From: JBCAXA01 sp038534295
Lineage (GTDB): Bacteria > Pseudomonadota > Gammaproteobacteria > Steroidobacterales > Woeseiaceae
DNA length: 64,000 bases
Assembly (NCBI GenBank): GCA_038534295.1
Contig: JBCAXA010000003.1
Span: 186,001 to 250,000, forward strand
Reading direction: 5' to 3'
Part shown: positions 27,397 through 36,785 of the stretch, one piece after another
How the letters are laid out: every line of letters starts with the position of its first letter
Numbering within the stretch: position 1 is the stretch's first letter
Position numbers and translations under genes: made by a program
The notes under the pieces: generated by a model
Databases searched by the model: none
Seen by the model: the letters and a program-made list of their open reading frames with translations, nothing else
Told to the model about the DNA's origin: nothing

Positions 27397-28952
27397 TGCG
27401 CCGAATCGGTATCGATGTCGGTGGCACGCATACCGATGCGGTGCTGCTCGACGGTGATCGAGTCGTGTCCTGGGCAAAGGCGCTGACGTCCGCCGATGTC
27501 CTGACCGGCATCATGGAAGCGCTCGACGCCGTGCTCGGGAGGCAAGACGGCGTCGACGCGGCAATCGATGCGGTGATGCTGGGAACCACGCAATTCACGA
27601 ATGCGGTGATCGAACGCCGCGAGCTCGCCGAAGTCGCGGCTATTCGTATCGGCATGCCATCTGGCGACGGTCTACCACCGAAAATCGGTTGGCCTGACGA
27701 CATCGCGCGCTGCCTCGGCAATAACGTTTACATGCTTCACGGCGGGTCGCTCTATGACGGCTGGCCGCTCGCCGAACTCGACGATGCGGAGATCGATGTT
27801 GTCATCGCTGACCTCGTCGCCAAAAAGGTCGACGCAGTTTCGATTTCGTCCGTGTTCTCACCGATGAATCCGCAGCCTGAAATCGACGTCGGTGCTCGGG
27901 TCCGAGCGGCACTGCCGAATGCTCACATAACGCTGTCACACGACATTGGTCGACTCGGTATATTGGAGCGCGAGAATGCTGCGCTGCTCAATGCAAGTCT
28001 GCTGCCGTTCGCTGAGGGTGTCGTTACGTCGTTTACCAATGCCATCCGCAAGCGCGGACTCACATGCCGTTTCTTTGTCAGCCAAAACGACGGAACATTA
28101 ATGGATGCCGAATTCGCCCGGCGATACCCGGCGCTGACATTCGCATCGGGCCCAACGAATTCGTTGCGCGGCGCGGCCAAACTGACTGGGCTCGATGACG
28201 CCATCGTCATAGATATCGGTGGTACGACGTCGGACATCGGTGTGCTGCAGGATGGTTTCCCGCGGGAGTCCAACGTCGTGATTGAAGTCGGCGGTGTGCG
28301 CACGAATTTTCGCATGCCGGATATTCTCGCGCTCGGCCTCGGCGGCGGTAGTCTCGTGGCGGACGATGGCTCGAGCATCGGCCCGCAATCATTAGGTCAT
28401 CGCCTTGTAGAAGATGGGCTCGTCTTCGGCGGCCGCACGCTAACCGCGACCGATATCGTTGTTGCCAGCGGTAAGGCCGCTGTCGGCGACGCGGCGCTCG
28501 TCGCCGGACTGGACCCGCAACTCGTCGCAAACGCCAAAAAGTCGATGGCTGAGATGCTCGATATTGGCGTCGAGAAAATGAAACCGAGCAGTGATCCGCT
28601 CCCGGTCGTTCTGGTTGGCGGTGGCGCGATCCTCGTCACTGAGACGTTGCGCAGCGCGTCGGAGTTGCGTCGCCCGGAGTATGCCGGTGTCGCAAATGCC
28701 ATTGGTGCGGCGATTGCGCAAATCGGCGGCGAAACGGAGCGTCTGGTGTCCTATGACCAAATGAGCCGTCAAGACGCTATTGCAGAGGTCGCGCAGGAAG
28801 CTACCCAGGCTGCTGTTACGGCAGGCGCTGCGCCATCGACCGTGCGCGTTGCCGACATTGAGGAGACTGCGATCTCTTACATGTCCGGCAATACGACGCG
28901 ACTGCGCGTCAAGGTTGTCGGTGACATCGCCGGCATTGCAGGTGAGGCGTGA
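27396..28952 (+). CDS. Hydantoinase/oxoprolinase-family protein
   Basis: 518 residues. The N-terminal actin-like phosphate-binding motif RIGIDVGGTHTDAVL and the later ASGPTNSLRGAA and IDIGGTTSDIGVL identify the HyuA/oxoprolinase N-terminal family, which cleaves cyclic amides (hydantoins or 5-oxoproline) with ATP. Start GTG at 27396, overlapping the permease stop by one base; the stop overlaps the next gene by four. The full-length HyuB partner is missing, and a DUF917 gene is there instead, so it is likely a catabolic two-subunit variant for a substrate that the permease imports. Confidence 0.85.
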   Translation: MRRIGIDVGGTHTDAVLLDGDRVVSWAKALTSADVLTGIMEALDAVLGRQDGVDAAIDAVMLGTTQFTNAVIERRELAEVAAIRIGMPSGDGLPPKIGWPDDIARCLGNNVYMLHGGSLYDGWPLAELDDAEIDVVIADLVAKKVDAVSISSVFSPMNPQPEIDVGARVRAALPNAHITLSHDIGRLGILERENAALLNASLLPFAEGVVTSFTNAIRKRGLTCRFFVSQNDGTLMDAEFARRYPALTFASGPTNSLRGAAKLTGLDDAIVIDIGGTTSDIGVLQDGFPRESNVVIEVGGVRTNFRMPDILALGLGGGSLVADDGSSIGPQSLGHRLVEDGLVFGGRTLTATDIVVASGKAAVGDAALVAGLDPQLVANAKKSMAEMLDIGVEKMKPSSDPLPVVLVGGGAILVTETLRSASELRRPEYAGVANAIGAAIAQIGGETERLVSYDQMSRQDAIAEVAQEATQAAVTAGAAPSTVRVADIEETAISYMSGNTTRLRVKVVGDIAGIAGEA

Positions 28953-30058
28953 AGTTTGGTAGCGAACACTTGGAAGATCTGTCGGCGGGCGCTGTGTTCC
29001 TGGCCACCGGTGGTGGTGGCGATCCCTACGTGTCTTTCCTCGCAGCACGCAAGGTGCTCGACGAACGAGGGCCGGTCGAACTTCTTTCGGTTACTGATCT
29101 CGCCGATGACGCTTTCGTAGCAACCATCGGTGGCGTCGGTGCTCCATCGGTGGGTCTAGAACTGCTGCCATCCGTCGGTGAACCTGCCGCCGCATTGGAC
29201 GCCTTCGAAGCGCACGTCGGTCGTAAGGTCGACGCCGTGGTTTCGTTTGAAGTCGGCGGCGGCAATTCGCTGATTCCGATCGTCGCTGCGGCGCAAACGG
29301 GCATTCCGGTCGTAAACGGCGACGGCATGGGCCGGGCGCTGCCGGAAGCACAAATGATGACGTTCCCGATTGGCGGCGTTGCACCGACGCCGGCGATTGC
29401 GCTGGACTATGCTGGCAACATAGCAACGTTTGCGACCGATACAACGGCCACGTACGAACGCCACATTCGCGCCGTGGCCCAGGCGATGGGCGGCATGATC
29501 ACGACCGTCGAGCACCCGATGAGCGGTGCCGAGTTGAAGCGCTCGATCATTCCCGACACCATCTCGTTCTCGATCGAACTCGGCCGTGTATTGCGCGAAC
29601 ATCGCGGCAGTGCGCAACGTATTTTCGACCCGCTTAGCGCCTTGTTCGCCGGTTCGCTGTACGGCGATCTCTGTCATCTCTACACGGGCAAGGTCGTTGA
29701 CTACGCAAGTTCCGTAGTCGGCGGATACGACGTCGGTCGAGCAACCGTCGAAGCCTTTGACCGTGCTGCGGAACCGCTGACCGTACACGTCAAGAACGAG
29801 TACCTGGTCGCAAGCATCGGCGATACCGTATTGGCATCCGTGCCAGATCTAATCACTATCCTCGACTTCGAGACGGCAACACCGATCAACGCGGAGAGAC
29901 TACGCTATGGGCAGCGGGTCACGGTATACGGGGTAGGGTGCCCGGCGTATTTCCGCCAGCCGCATGCCTTAGCGGTCGTCGAACCACGCTGCTTCGGTTT
30001 CGATTTCGATTTTGTGCCGATCGCAGAACTCGCCGACCGTCACGTGTCGTTGCCATAG
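28949..30058 (+). CDS. DUF917-family protein
   Basis: 369 residues from a GTG in a GTGA overlap with the preceding stop. It contains LSAGAVFLATGGGGDPY, VGGGNSLIPIVAAAQTGIPVVNGDGMGRALPEAQM and the C-terminal YFRQPHALAVVEPRCFG, all typical of DUF917. Proteins of this kind often accompany hydantoinase-like genes and are thought to act with them. The three overlapping genes form a nucleobase or hydantoin uptake/breakdown operon. Substrate unknown. Confidence 0.85.
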   Translation: MKFGSEHLEDLSAGAVFLATGGGGDPYVSFLAARKVLDERGPVELLSVTDLADDAFVATIGGVGAPSVGLELLPSVGEPAAALDAFEAHVGRKVDAVVSFEVGGGNSLIPIVAAAQTGIPVVNGDGMGRALPEAQMMTFPIGGVAPTPAIALDYAGNIATFATDTTATYERHIRAVAQAMGGMITTVEHPMSGAELKRSIIPDTISFSIELGRVLREHRGSAQRIFDPLSALFAGSLYGDLCHLYTGKVVDYASSVVGGYDVGRATVEAFDRAAEPLTVHVKNEYLVASIGDTVLASVPDLITILDFETATPINAERLRYGQRVTVYGVGCPAYFRQPHALAVVEPRCFGFDFDFVPIAELADRHVSLP

Positions 30059-30099
30059 CGTTAGCAGGACTGCGTCGGCATTGGGCAGTCTGGTTCGAC

Positions 30100-30663
30100 C
30101 TAAGGGGGCGGATAGTCGGCGAAGATTGCGGCAACCGCTTCTTTGATCCGCGGCCCACTATTCTCGATGTCGGCGCCGGTAACGCGTTTACGCTCGACTC
30201 CGTGCCAAATCGGCAGCATGGATTCGCCATCGTACAAATCGATCGCCAGCATGCCTTCGGTGTACGTTTGCACGGTCACTGTGTCGGTGGGGTATGGCCA
30301 CTGCCGGTTCCACCGTCCGAAATACGCCGGTTGCTCCGAAACGTTCACCTTGTCGCGGGCGCCAACTGTGTAGCAGACGCGCAAATCGGCCGGTTCGTCG
30401 TCGCCGACCTGGCGCAACCCCTTTGCCACCAGTTCGCTTTCGATAGCCCGCTCGATTCGTTGCAGATCCAATGGACTGATGTAGCGATCAGTATCTTGCT
30501 GCGACTTGGCAAGCGCGCTGTCGCCGGCCCAAGAGAAGGTTTGAAACTGTGTGAAATCTGCCTGGCTGTCATAGTCCGAATGCGTGCGCAGCGTCGTGCA
30601 TCCAGCGGCAACGATGGCAATCGTCGCGATCACTGCCGCAGCGAAGTGGGTATGTTCGTGCAT
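30100..30663 (-). CDS. DUF4136 lipoprotein
   Basis: 187 residues. The lipobox is IAIVAAGCTT. The DUF4136 pattern is clear: SDYDSQADFTQFQTFSW near the N-terminus, ERAIESELVAKGL and the C-terminal EGMLAIDLYDGES with the short motif IWHGVE. Members are small outer-membrane lipoproteins of unknown role. Alone on the minus strand, convergent with the DUF917 gene (42-bp gap). Confidence 0.85.
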   Translation of the reverse strand: MHEHTHFAAAVIATIAIVAAGCTTLRTHSDYDSQADFTQFQTFSWAGDSALAKSQQDTDRYISPLDLQRIERAIESELVAKGLRQVGDDEPADLRVCYTVGARDKVNVSEQPAYFGRWNRQWPYPTDTVTVQTYTEGMLAIDLYDGESMLPIWHGVERKRVTGADIENSGPRIKEAVAAIFADYPPP

Positions 30664-30916
30664 CGCTCAGTCTCCCAATTGCTGCGGCCTGCATGTGGTT
30701 TGGCATGGCTCGGCGCTCGTCACGCAAGCGTTGACAACACGGTTGAGGCCAAAGACAAACGCTGACACTGTTGCCGATAGGCCGCCATTCGTAGAAGTTC
30801 GAGTCCTCCTTCGGTTATCCACGATGGCGTGGGATTGCGATTGCTTGACGATGTGTTATCGGGATGACTCGGCAAAGATCGCCGAGATGCGCCCGCATTT
30901 TCGGGAGGGCACGGCA

Positions 30917-31276
30917 ATGCCGGCACAAAATCACATCATCAGGCAGTACCAATACGAGCTACACAACCAGTTTAAGCAGGAAGCGGTCAACGATAATGCG
31001 TTGCTTTACCTGTATGGTGAAGACAAGTCACTGCTTGCAGCGATAGCGTTTCTTCCAGACGACCAGACGTTGGAGGCGCCTGAAGAATCGCCGAACGGTT
31101 ACGTTGCCGTGCAGATGCACAATCGTCATCTGCAGCCGCTCATCGACATGCTGCGCAACGAGAAGCCCGTGGTGTTTTCGTGGTCACCGGCCAGTTCGGT
31201 CATACGGGTTTCAACACACAAGGAACCGGTCGGAGAGCAAGAGCTAAAGCGGATGTTTCGTTTCCTATATATCTAG
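30917..31276 (+). CDS. Small cytoplasmic protein, unknown
   Basis: 119 residues from an ATG with GGGAGGG seven bases upstream; the frame is open further back but this site is the best. It has no signal peptide or membrane helix. A mixed alpha/beta layout is seen (ALLYLYGEDKSLLAAIAFLP, YVAVQMHNRHLQPLID, VVFSWSPASSVIRVSTH). Not recognised. It converges with the cardiolipin synthase gene, 15 bases apart. The 253 bp upstream hold no gene. Confidence 0.65.
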   Translation: MPAQNHIIRQYQYELHNQFKQEAVNDNALLYLYGEDKSLLAAIAFLPDDQTLEAPEESPNGYVAVQMHNRHLQPLIDMLRNEKPVVFSWSPASSVIRVSTHKEPVGEQELKRMFRFLYI

Positions 31277-31291
31277 AGGAAGTAGGGCAAC

Positions 31292-32671
31292 CTACAGGTA
31301 CGGGCTGCCAAGCCAAGCAATCGCGTTCCGCAAGCGTTTCCACGACGGTTCGCGCCGCCAGTCTTCCATGCTGAGTCGGCGCGCCGATGCAATACGTCGA
31401 TCAATGTGTGTATTGAGCTGGTGCGCAAGGTCGTCATCCCAAACTTCAACACCGATCTCGAAATTCAGACGCAGGCTGCGCGGATCGATGTTGAACGACC
31501 CGATGACGCTGAGTCGATCGTCGATGGTCAACAGCTTGCTGTGGTCGAAACTGCCGCGCTGGAAGAAAATCTTGATGTCGTAACGGAGTAGCTCCGGTAA
31601 GTCGTGCTGCATGGCCCAATGCACGAACGCGAGATTGTTGGTCTCAGGTAGAACGATGCTGACGTCGACCCCGCGGACAGCGGCCATCTGCAGTCCGGAC
31701 ACAATATCGATGGGCGGTAAAAAATATGGCGTCATCACGCGGATCGAATTCTCGGCCGATGCGATCGCACTCAGGATCGAGACGGTGATTAAGTCGGTCG
31801 AGTTGTCCGGTCCGTCAACCGTCAGACGGCATCTTGCGCTTCCGCTGCCAGGCTCGCTCTGCTCAATGTAAGCGAGCTCGGTCCCGGTCGTGTACTGCCA
31901 GTCGTCCTGGAAAACGGCAGCAAAGTCGGCGACTAGCGGTCCTTCGATTCTGAAATGCGTGTCGCGTATCGATGCCGGTCGATTGTCGGCGCCAGGCAGG
32001 TAGCCATTGCGAACATTCATGCCGCCGGTGAACACGCAGCCGTCGTCGATCAGCAATATTTTCCGATGATTGCGAAGGTTGATGCGAAGAGCCGGTGGCC
32101 ACAGCCGAATGGGCAGGAACGTTGCCGCTTGAACGCCGGCTTTGCGCAGGCGTCGACGGGTGCTGCCAATGGAGTACAGCGCACCGACCCGATCGAGCAG
32201 CACACAAACCTGCACGCCGCGCGTGGCCGCACGGCCGAGCGCTGCAATGAACGTCGCGCCAATGCCGCGACTCTCAAAAATATACTGCGAGAGCCAGACG
32301 CGCGTGGTGGCGGCGTCGATAGCCGCCAACATTGCATCGTACGCCTCGGTACCGACGAAGTAGGGCACAACAGCGTTTCCCGACGACGGCAGCGGCTGCT
32401 TGCGCACGATGTCGTCGCCCGCGCTTTGGAAACGCGATGAGACACCGGGGATTGCTTGCGCACGAATTTTGTTGGCCTGGCGATGAGCACGGTTGATCCC
32501 GAGAACGATATAGGTCAGCGGGCCGATAATCGGCGCGAACAGGCATAGCGCAATCCAACCGAGCGCCGCTCGCGAGTCGCGCTTGTGCAAGAGCGCATGC
32601 AGAGCAGTGCTGAGCGACAACACGATTGTCGCGAACTGCAACAACATGGAAAGATCGAAGTCGACGGTCAT
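31292..32671 (-). CDS. cls: Cardiolipin synthase (PLD superfamily)
   Basis: 459 residues with two N-terminal membrane segments (residues 1-65, including GPLTYIVLGINR typical of Cls) and two HxK-x4-D catalytic motifs, NHRKILLIDD and DHSKLLTIDD, each with following GGMNVRN or GSFNIDPRS. It joins two phosphatidylglycerols into cardiolipin at the inner membrane. Length is near the family norm of about 480. Alone on its strand; the divergent gene is 199 bp away. Confidence 0.93.
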   Translation of the reverse strand: MTVDFDLSMLLQFATIVLSLSTALHALLHKRDSRAALGWIALCLFAPIIGPLTYIVLGINRAHRQANKIRAQAIPGVSSRFQSAGDDIVRKQPLPSSGNAVVPYFVGTEAYDAMLAAIDAATTRVWLSQYIFESRGIGATFIAALGRAATRGVQVCVLLDRVGALYSIGSTRRRLRKAGVQAATFLPIRLWPPALRINLRNHRKILLIDDGCVFTGGMNVRNGYLPGADNRPASIRDTHFRIEGPLVADFAAVFQDDWQYTTGTELAYIEQSEPGSGSARCRLTVDGPDNSTDLITVSILSAIASAENSIRVMTPYFLPPIDIVSGLQMAAVRGVDVSIVLPETNNLAFVHWAMQHDLPELLRYDIKIFFQRGSFDHSKLLTIDDRLSVIGSFNIDPRSLRLNFEIGVEVWDDDLAHQLNTHIDRRIASARRLSMEDWRREPSWKRLRNAIAWLGSPYL

Positions 32672-32870
32672 CGCAAGTGCCTGATTCTAGCAGCGCATCA
32701 CGATTATTCGCGCACTGCGGAATACCGCAACGCGCGGCATCAACTACGGATAGCCGTAAGCTGGCCCTCGGTAGATACTTAAGGCTCGGACAGAGCGCGG
32801 CTTGCCGCGATCTGAAGAACGCTTGGCTCTGAAATGTCGGGCCCGATTCACGCACTGCGAGGATTGAACG

Positions 32871-33239
32871 ATGCTGACTGTCGAACCGCACGGCGCAAAC
32901 AGACTGGACCTCACGCTGGACGGCAAGCTAGACACCGAGGGCATGAAGGCCGCACTCGATTCGCTAATGGCGAAGTCCGAGGGCATGGAGCACGGCAAGA
33001 TGCTGTACCGAATCAACGAATTTCGCGTACCGACGTTCGGCGCTCTTGCGGTCGAGTTTTCGCGCGTGCCGTCGTTATTTCGGCTGGCGCGGCGCTTCGA
33101 CCGGGTCGCCGTCCTGGCGGACAAGGAATGGATCCAAAAAGTCGGTGAAATCGAAGGCGCCTTAATGCCAGGGCTTACCGTTAAAGGTTTCGATCTCGAC
33201 GAGTCTGACGACGCTGAGCGCTGGCTGGAAGAGACATAA
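32871..33239 (+). CDS. SpoIIAA-like (STAS/SEC14-type) domain protein
   Basis: 122 residues, a single small alpha/beta domain: LDLTLDGKLDTEGMKAALDS at the start, then ARRFDRVAVLADKEWIQKVGEIEG and a final FDLDESDDAERWL. This matches the PF11964 SpoIIAA-like family of STAS fold, of unknown role, possibly binding lipids or nucleotides. No membrane helix. Next gene 147 bp downstream. Confidence 0.8.
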   Translation: MLTVEPHGANRLDLTLDGKLDTEGMKAALDSLMAKSEGMEHGKMLYRINEFRVPTFGALAVEFSRVPSLFRLARRFDRVAVLADKEWIQKVGEIEGALMPGLTVKGFDLDESDDAERWLEET

Positions 33240-33386
33240 GACGGCCTTGTCGAAACGCTAGGTGGCCCGCACCCGGCTCGACGAACCCAAGTCCGGAATT
33301 CGGTGTGAACTTCGGCGCGGACGTCGGGCCGTCCGCTCGCATATACTCGGCGACGGCGATATAACAATAAAAACGAGCAAGACCCG

Positions 33387-33944
33387 TTGTCCGAAGTCAC
33401 CGAGCTGCTGGCGCAGTGGAACAGCGGCGACCCCGAAGCCCGCGCGCAACTGATCAAACGCATCTACGCTGAACTCAGCCAGATAGCCCGACGCTATCTC
33501 GCCCGAGAGAGCGCCGTTGTCGATTTGCAGCCGACCCTTTTGGTGCACGAAGCCTATCTTCGGCTCGTCGACATCGATCGAATCGACTGGGCCGGTCGGG
33601 CACATTTTCTAGCGATGGCTGCTCGTGTGATGCGCGAATACCTCGTCGACGAGGCGCGTCGACGCAATGCCCAAAAGCGCAATGGCGGCGTGCAGGTCAC
33701 CCTAGCGGATCCCAGCGACAGCGCGATGAATCCGGCCACCGATGTTGTGGCGCTCAACGATGCGCTCGATCGACTTCAGAAGGCCGATCCCGATCGTGCC
33801 TTGCTCGTTGAGCTGCGATTTTTCGGCGGCTTGACCATCGAAGAGACGGCGGCCGTGCTTGATATGTCGCCAATGTCGGTGAAGCGCAGTTGGCAGGTGG
33901 CACGCGGCTGGCTTTACCAGGCGATGAATCCCGATGGCATCTGA
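33387..33944 (+). CDS. ECF-like RNA polymerase sigma factor (PF07638 type)
   Basis: 185 residues from a TTG. The first region shows YAELSQIARRYLARE and LQPTLLVHEAYLRLVD (region 2), and the second LLVELRFFGGLTIEETAAVLDMSPMSVKRSWQ is the HTH of region 4. This subgroup normally travels with a Ser/Thr kinase; here the kinase ATG lies inside the last 11 bases of the gene, so the two are translated together. The kinase may control it. No anti-sigma factor gene is adjacent. Confidence 0.85.
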   Translation: MSEVTELLAQWNSGDPEARAQLIKRIYAELSQIARRYLARESAVVDLQPTLLVHEAYLRLVDIDRIDWAGRAHFLAMAARVMREYLVDEARRRNAQKRNGGVQVTLADPSDSAMNPATDVVALNDALDRLQKADPDRALLVELRFFGGLTIEETAAVLDMSPMSVKRSWQVARGWLYQAMNPDGI

Positions 33945-36456
33945 CAATCAAACCCGGCGCGTACTCGCGCTCTGTGATGAGGCGCTAGAGCAGCCGGTCG
34001 AATCCCGTGACGAGTTCATCGCAAACGCTTGCGGCGCGGATACAACACTGTTCCGCGCCGTTTCGTCGATTCTCGATGCGGCAACGGCCGTCGACGGCTT
34101 CCTGGCCGACTCGGCCATGACCTGGGCGAGCAACGATCTCACCGGCCAAGAGGTCGGTGGTTACCACATCCAGTCTTTGCTCGGCGAAGGTGGCATGGGT
34201 GCCGTGTTTCGCGCGACAAAAACCCGCGACGGGTTTACGCAGGAAGTCGCGCTCAAGCTGATCCGCGGCCGGTTTGCGGCGCCGGAGCTCATCGACAGAT
34301 TCAACGCCGAACGCGCGATTCTCGCTCGGCTCAATCACCCGTACATCGCACGGTTGATTGACGGTGGTACCGATCGCGGCGCGCCGTTTCTAGTGATGGA
34401 GTACATCGACGGTCAGCCGGTCGACGAATACCTCGATGAACGGCAGGTCGATATCGACGGGCGTATTCGCCTCGTGCAGAAGATTGCTCAAGCCGTGCAC
34501 GCTGCCCATCAGAATCTCGTGATACATCGTGATCTCAAGCCGTCCAACGTGCTCGTGACCGATGACGGCATTCCAAAGCTGCTCGACTTCGGTATTGCGA
34601 AGTTGCTCGATGACGCGAACGACAGCGAGCCAGGCAATACGACCGTCTATGGCCGCTCCGCATTAACGCCGGATTTTGCAAGCCCCGAGCAGTTGCTCGA
34701 CAACCGCACGACGACGGCTAGCGATGTTTACTCGTTGGGCGTACTGACGTACCGATTGTTGGTCGGTGTGCAACCCTATTACCTCGAGCGTTCGACACAA
34801 CGCGCTGTGCTCGACTCGATCGAGCGCGTTGCCGTGCCGAAACCGAGCGAGCGTATCGCGTCGTTGGACGACCCAGACGCGCAGGCCAAAATTGCCGCGA
34901 ATCGGTCGACGACACCGGCACGTCTCAACGCCCGACTGGCTGACGATCTCGATCGCATCGTCATGAAGGCGCTCGCGCAGGACCCAGCGCAACGCTACGC
35001 ATCGGTAGCGGCGTTCAACGCCGATCTGGAACGATTTCTTTGCGGCGAGCCGGTCGAAGCGCGGCCAGACTCGCTGGGTTATCGCGTGCGCCGATTCGTT
35101 GCACGCAATCGTCTGGCGGTCGGATTCTCAGCAGCGCTGGTTGCGACGTTGATCGGTGCGTTGGCAATCACCAGCCGGCTCTATCTGCAAGCCGAACAGG
35201 CCCGGGCCGATGCCGCGGCGCGTTTTGATCAAGTACGTTCGCTTGCGACGACGATGATGTTCGATGTCTACGACGAGATCGAGAAGGTTCCGGGCTCAGT
35301 GTCGGCGCGGCGTCTGCTGGCGTCGACGGCACAGCGCTATTTGGACGGCCTGCAGTCAAGCGACGACGCACCGTTCGGCGTGCGTTTGGACGCCGGTCTA
35401 GGTTTTGCCCGCCTCGCGGCGATCCTCAACCGGCAAGCGGTTACCGACGTTGCCGACCGCGGTGACGCGAGCACGGCGTACGAACAAGCCGAGCGCTTGT
35501 TGCTTTCGCTGGAACGCGAGGCGCCGGGCGATGCGGCGGTGTCGCTTGCCGTTGGCGAGCTGTATGCCGAACGCGCACGGCAGCAACTCTACATCGACAA
35601 CGAACCTGAAGCGGCTGGCAGCACCCTCGATTCCGCGCTCGAGCGACTGCAGCAGGCGCAAACGGTGCAGCCGGACAACGTTGATGTCGAAGCTGCCCGT
35701 CTGATGGCACTTGAAATTCGCGCGGACCGATTTAAATGGTTGGGCGACTATTCGGCTGCTCGGGACGCCGCTATCGACGTGGCGACGCTGGCGCGCGAGG
35801 CAGCTGCACGCCACGGCACCGATCCGCGCTTCTCCCGCGTTGTCGGTGACGCCGAGCAGCTGCTCGGTGAGGCGCACTACTACCTCGATGGCTATGACGA
35901 CGCGGTTGCCGCGTACACCGCTGCGATTGCGGCCTACGAGCAAGCAATCGCGCGCGGCGGACCGGACCGCGCAATCACCGATGCGCTGGTCACAGCGCAA
36001 TGGTCACGCGGTAACACGCGCTTCGATATGGAGCAGGCGGCAGCCGCGGCCGACGACTACCAAGTCGCCATCGATCTCACCGAGCTGGTCGTTGCGACCG
36101 ATCCGAACGATGCGGCTAGCGCGCGGCAGCTGGCTATCCTCAAAGGCTCGCAAGCCATGGCTTGGGTCAAAACCGGGCGTCGCGACGAAGGCATTGCCCG
36201 CATGTTGGAAACCAACGCGTGGTTTGAAGCGCAGGCTGCTGCGGACCCGGATACCGCCAGCGCCCAGCGCTCGCTGGCGGTCAGTTACTACGTCTCAGGT
36301 GATGTCTACGACAACGCCGGTGACAGTCAAAACGCCTGCCGCTGGTTTCGGCGCTCGCTCGAAAAATGGCAGGCCATCGACGCGCGCTTCGGGCTCGCCG
36401 AATTCGATGCAGGCGAACCCGAGCGAATTCGCGGTGTGCTTGCCGACTGTGACTAA
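33934..36456 (+). CDS. Membrane Ser/Thr protein kinase with C-terminal TPR region
   Basis: 840 residues. After a 70-residue N-terminal module (RRVLALCDEALEQP ... VDGFL) comes a Hanks-type kinase domain, about 75-345: glycine loop GEGGMGAVF, Lys108 in VALKL, catalytic Asp200 in HRDLKPSN, DFG Asp218. A membrane helix lies at about 393-415. The long extracytoplasmic C-terminal region is all-helical with TPR-like repeats. It should phosphorylate cytoplasmic targets after sensing an envelope signal. Overlap with the sigma factor gene suggests it acts on that factor. Confidence 0.9.
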   Translation: MASDNQTRRVLALCDEALEQPVESRDEFIANACGADTTLFRAVSSILDAATAVDGFLADSAMTWASNDLTGQEVGGYHIQSLLGEGGMGAVFRATKTRDGFTQEVALKLIRGRFAAPELIDRFNAERAILARLNHPYIARLIDGGTDRGAPFLVMEYIDGQPVDEYLDERQVDIDGRIRLVQKIAQAVHAAHQNLVIHRDLKPSNVLVTDDGIPKLLDFGIAKLLDDANDSEPGNTTVYGRSALTPDFASPEQLLDNRTTTASDVYSLGVLTYRLLVGVQPYYLERSTQRAVLDSIERVAVPKPSERIASLDDPDAQAKIAANRSTTPARLNARLADDLDRIVMKALAQDPAQRYASVAAFNADLERFLCGEPVEARPDSLGYRVRRFVARNRLAVGFSAALVATLIGALAITSRLYLQAEQARADAAARFDQVRSLATTMMFDVYDEIEKVPGSVSARRLLASTAQRYLDGLQSSDDAPFGVRLDAGLGFARLAAILNRQAVTDVADRGDASTAYEQAERLLLSLEREAPGDAAVSLAVGELYAERARQQLYIDNEPEAAGSTLDSALERLQQAQTVQPDNVDVEAARLMALEIRADRFKWLGDYSAARDAAIDVATLAREAAARHGTDPRFSRVVGDAEQLLGEAHYYLDGYDDAVAAYTAAIAAYEQAIARGGPDRAITDALVTAQWSRGNTRFDMEQAAAAADDYQVAIDLTELVVATDPNDAASARQLAILKGSQAMAWVKTGRRDEGIARMLETNAWFEAQAAADPDTASAQRSLAVSYYVSGDVYDNAGDSQNACRWFRRSLEKWQAIDARFGLAEFDAGEPERIRGVLADCD

Positions 36457-36460
36457 CCGC

Positions 36461-36769
36461 TTATTCGTCGACGAAGTCGATTAGGCAACGGTTGGGCGCC
36501 GTCTCGAGGAAGTTGCCGGCGGCCCGGACGGCGACGAGTAACGCCTCCGCTTCCATCCTTAGTTCCGGGTCGCCGGCGCAAACGCCGTCGAGAAATCGGC
36601 CGCGATCAGCCGGTGGCAACACAAATACCGCATCACAAATCGCCAGCACTCGGCGCGCTCGAACCAGTTCCGCAAACTCAACGCTGCCTGGGTCCGGTTC
36701 GTTGCCGTCGGTGCAGTCCATGTCGATGGTCGTGAGCCGTCGCGTGATGGGCAGCAAAGCGCCGCCCAT
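36461..36769 (-). CDS. Stand-alone kinase N-terminal module, possible remnant
   Basis: About 102 residues if the ATG at 36769 is used; ATG codons at 36799 and 36721 are alternatives. The segment RRVLAICDAVFVLPPADRGRFLDGVCAG ... NFLETAP matches the N-terminal module of the kinase 33934-36456, whose stop lies four bases away on the opposite strand. No kinase domain follows. It may be a separate regulatory domain or a broken copy. The start lies close behind the serine hydrolase gene on the same strand, so it may be co-transcribed with it. Confidence 0.45.
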   Translation of the reverse strand: MGGALLPITRRLTTIDMDCTDGNEPDPGSVEFAELVRARRVLAICDAVFVLPPADRGRFLDGVCAGDPELRMEAEALLVAVRAAGNFLETAPNRCLIDFVDE

Positions 36770-36785
36770 CACCGGCCGGTATTCC

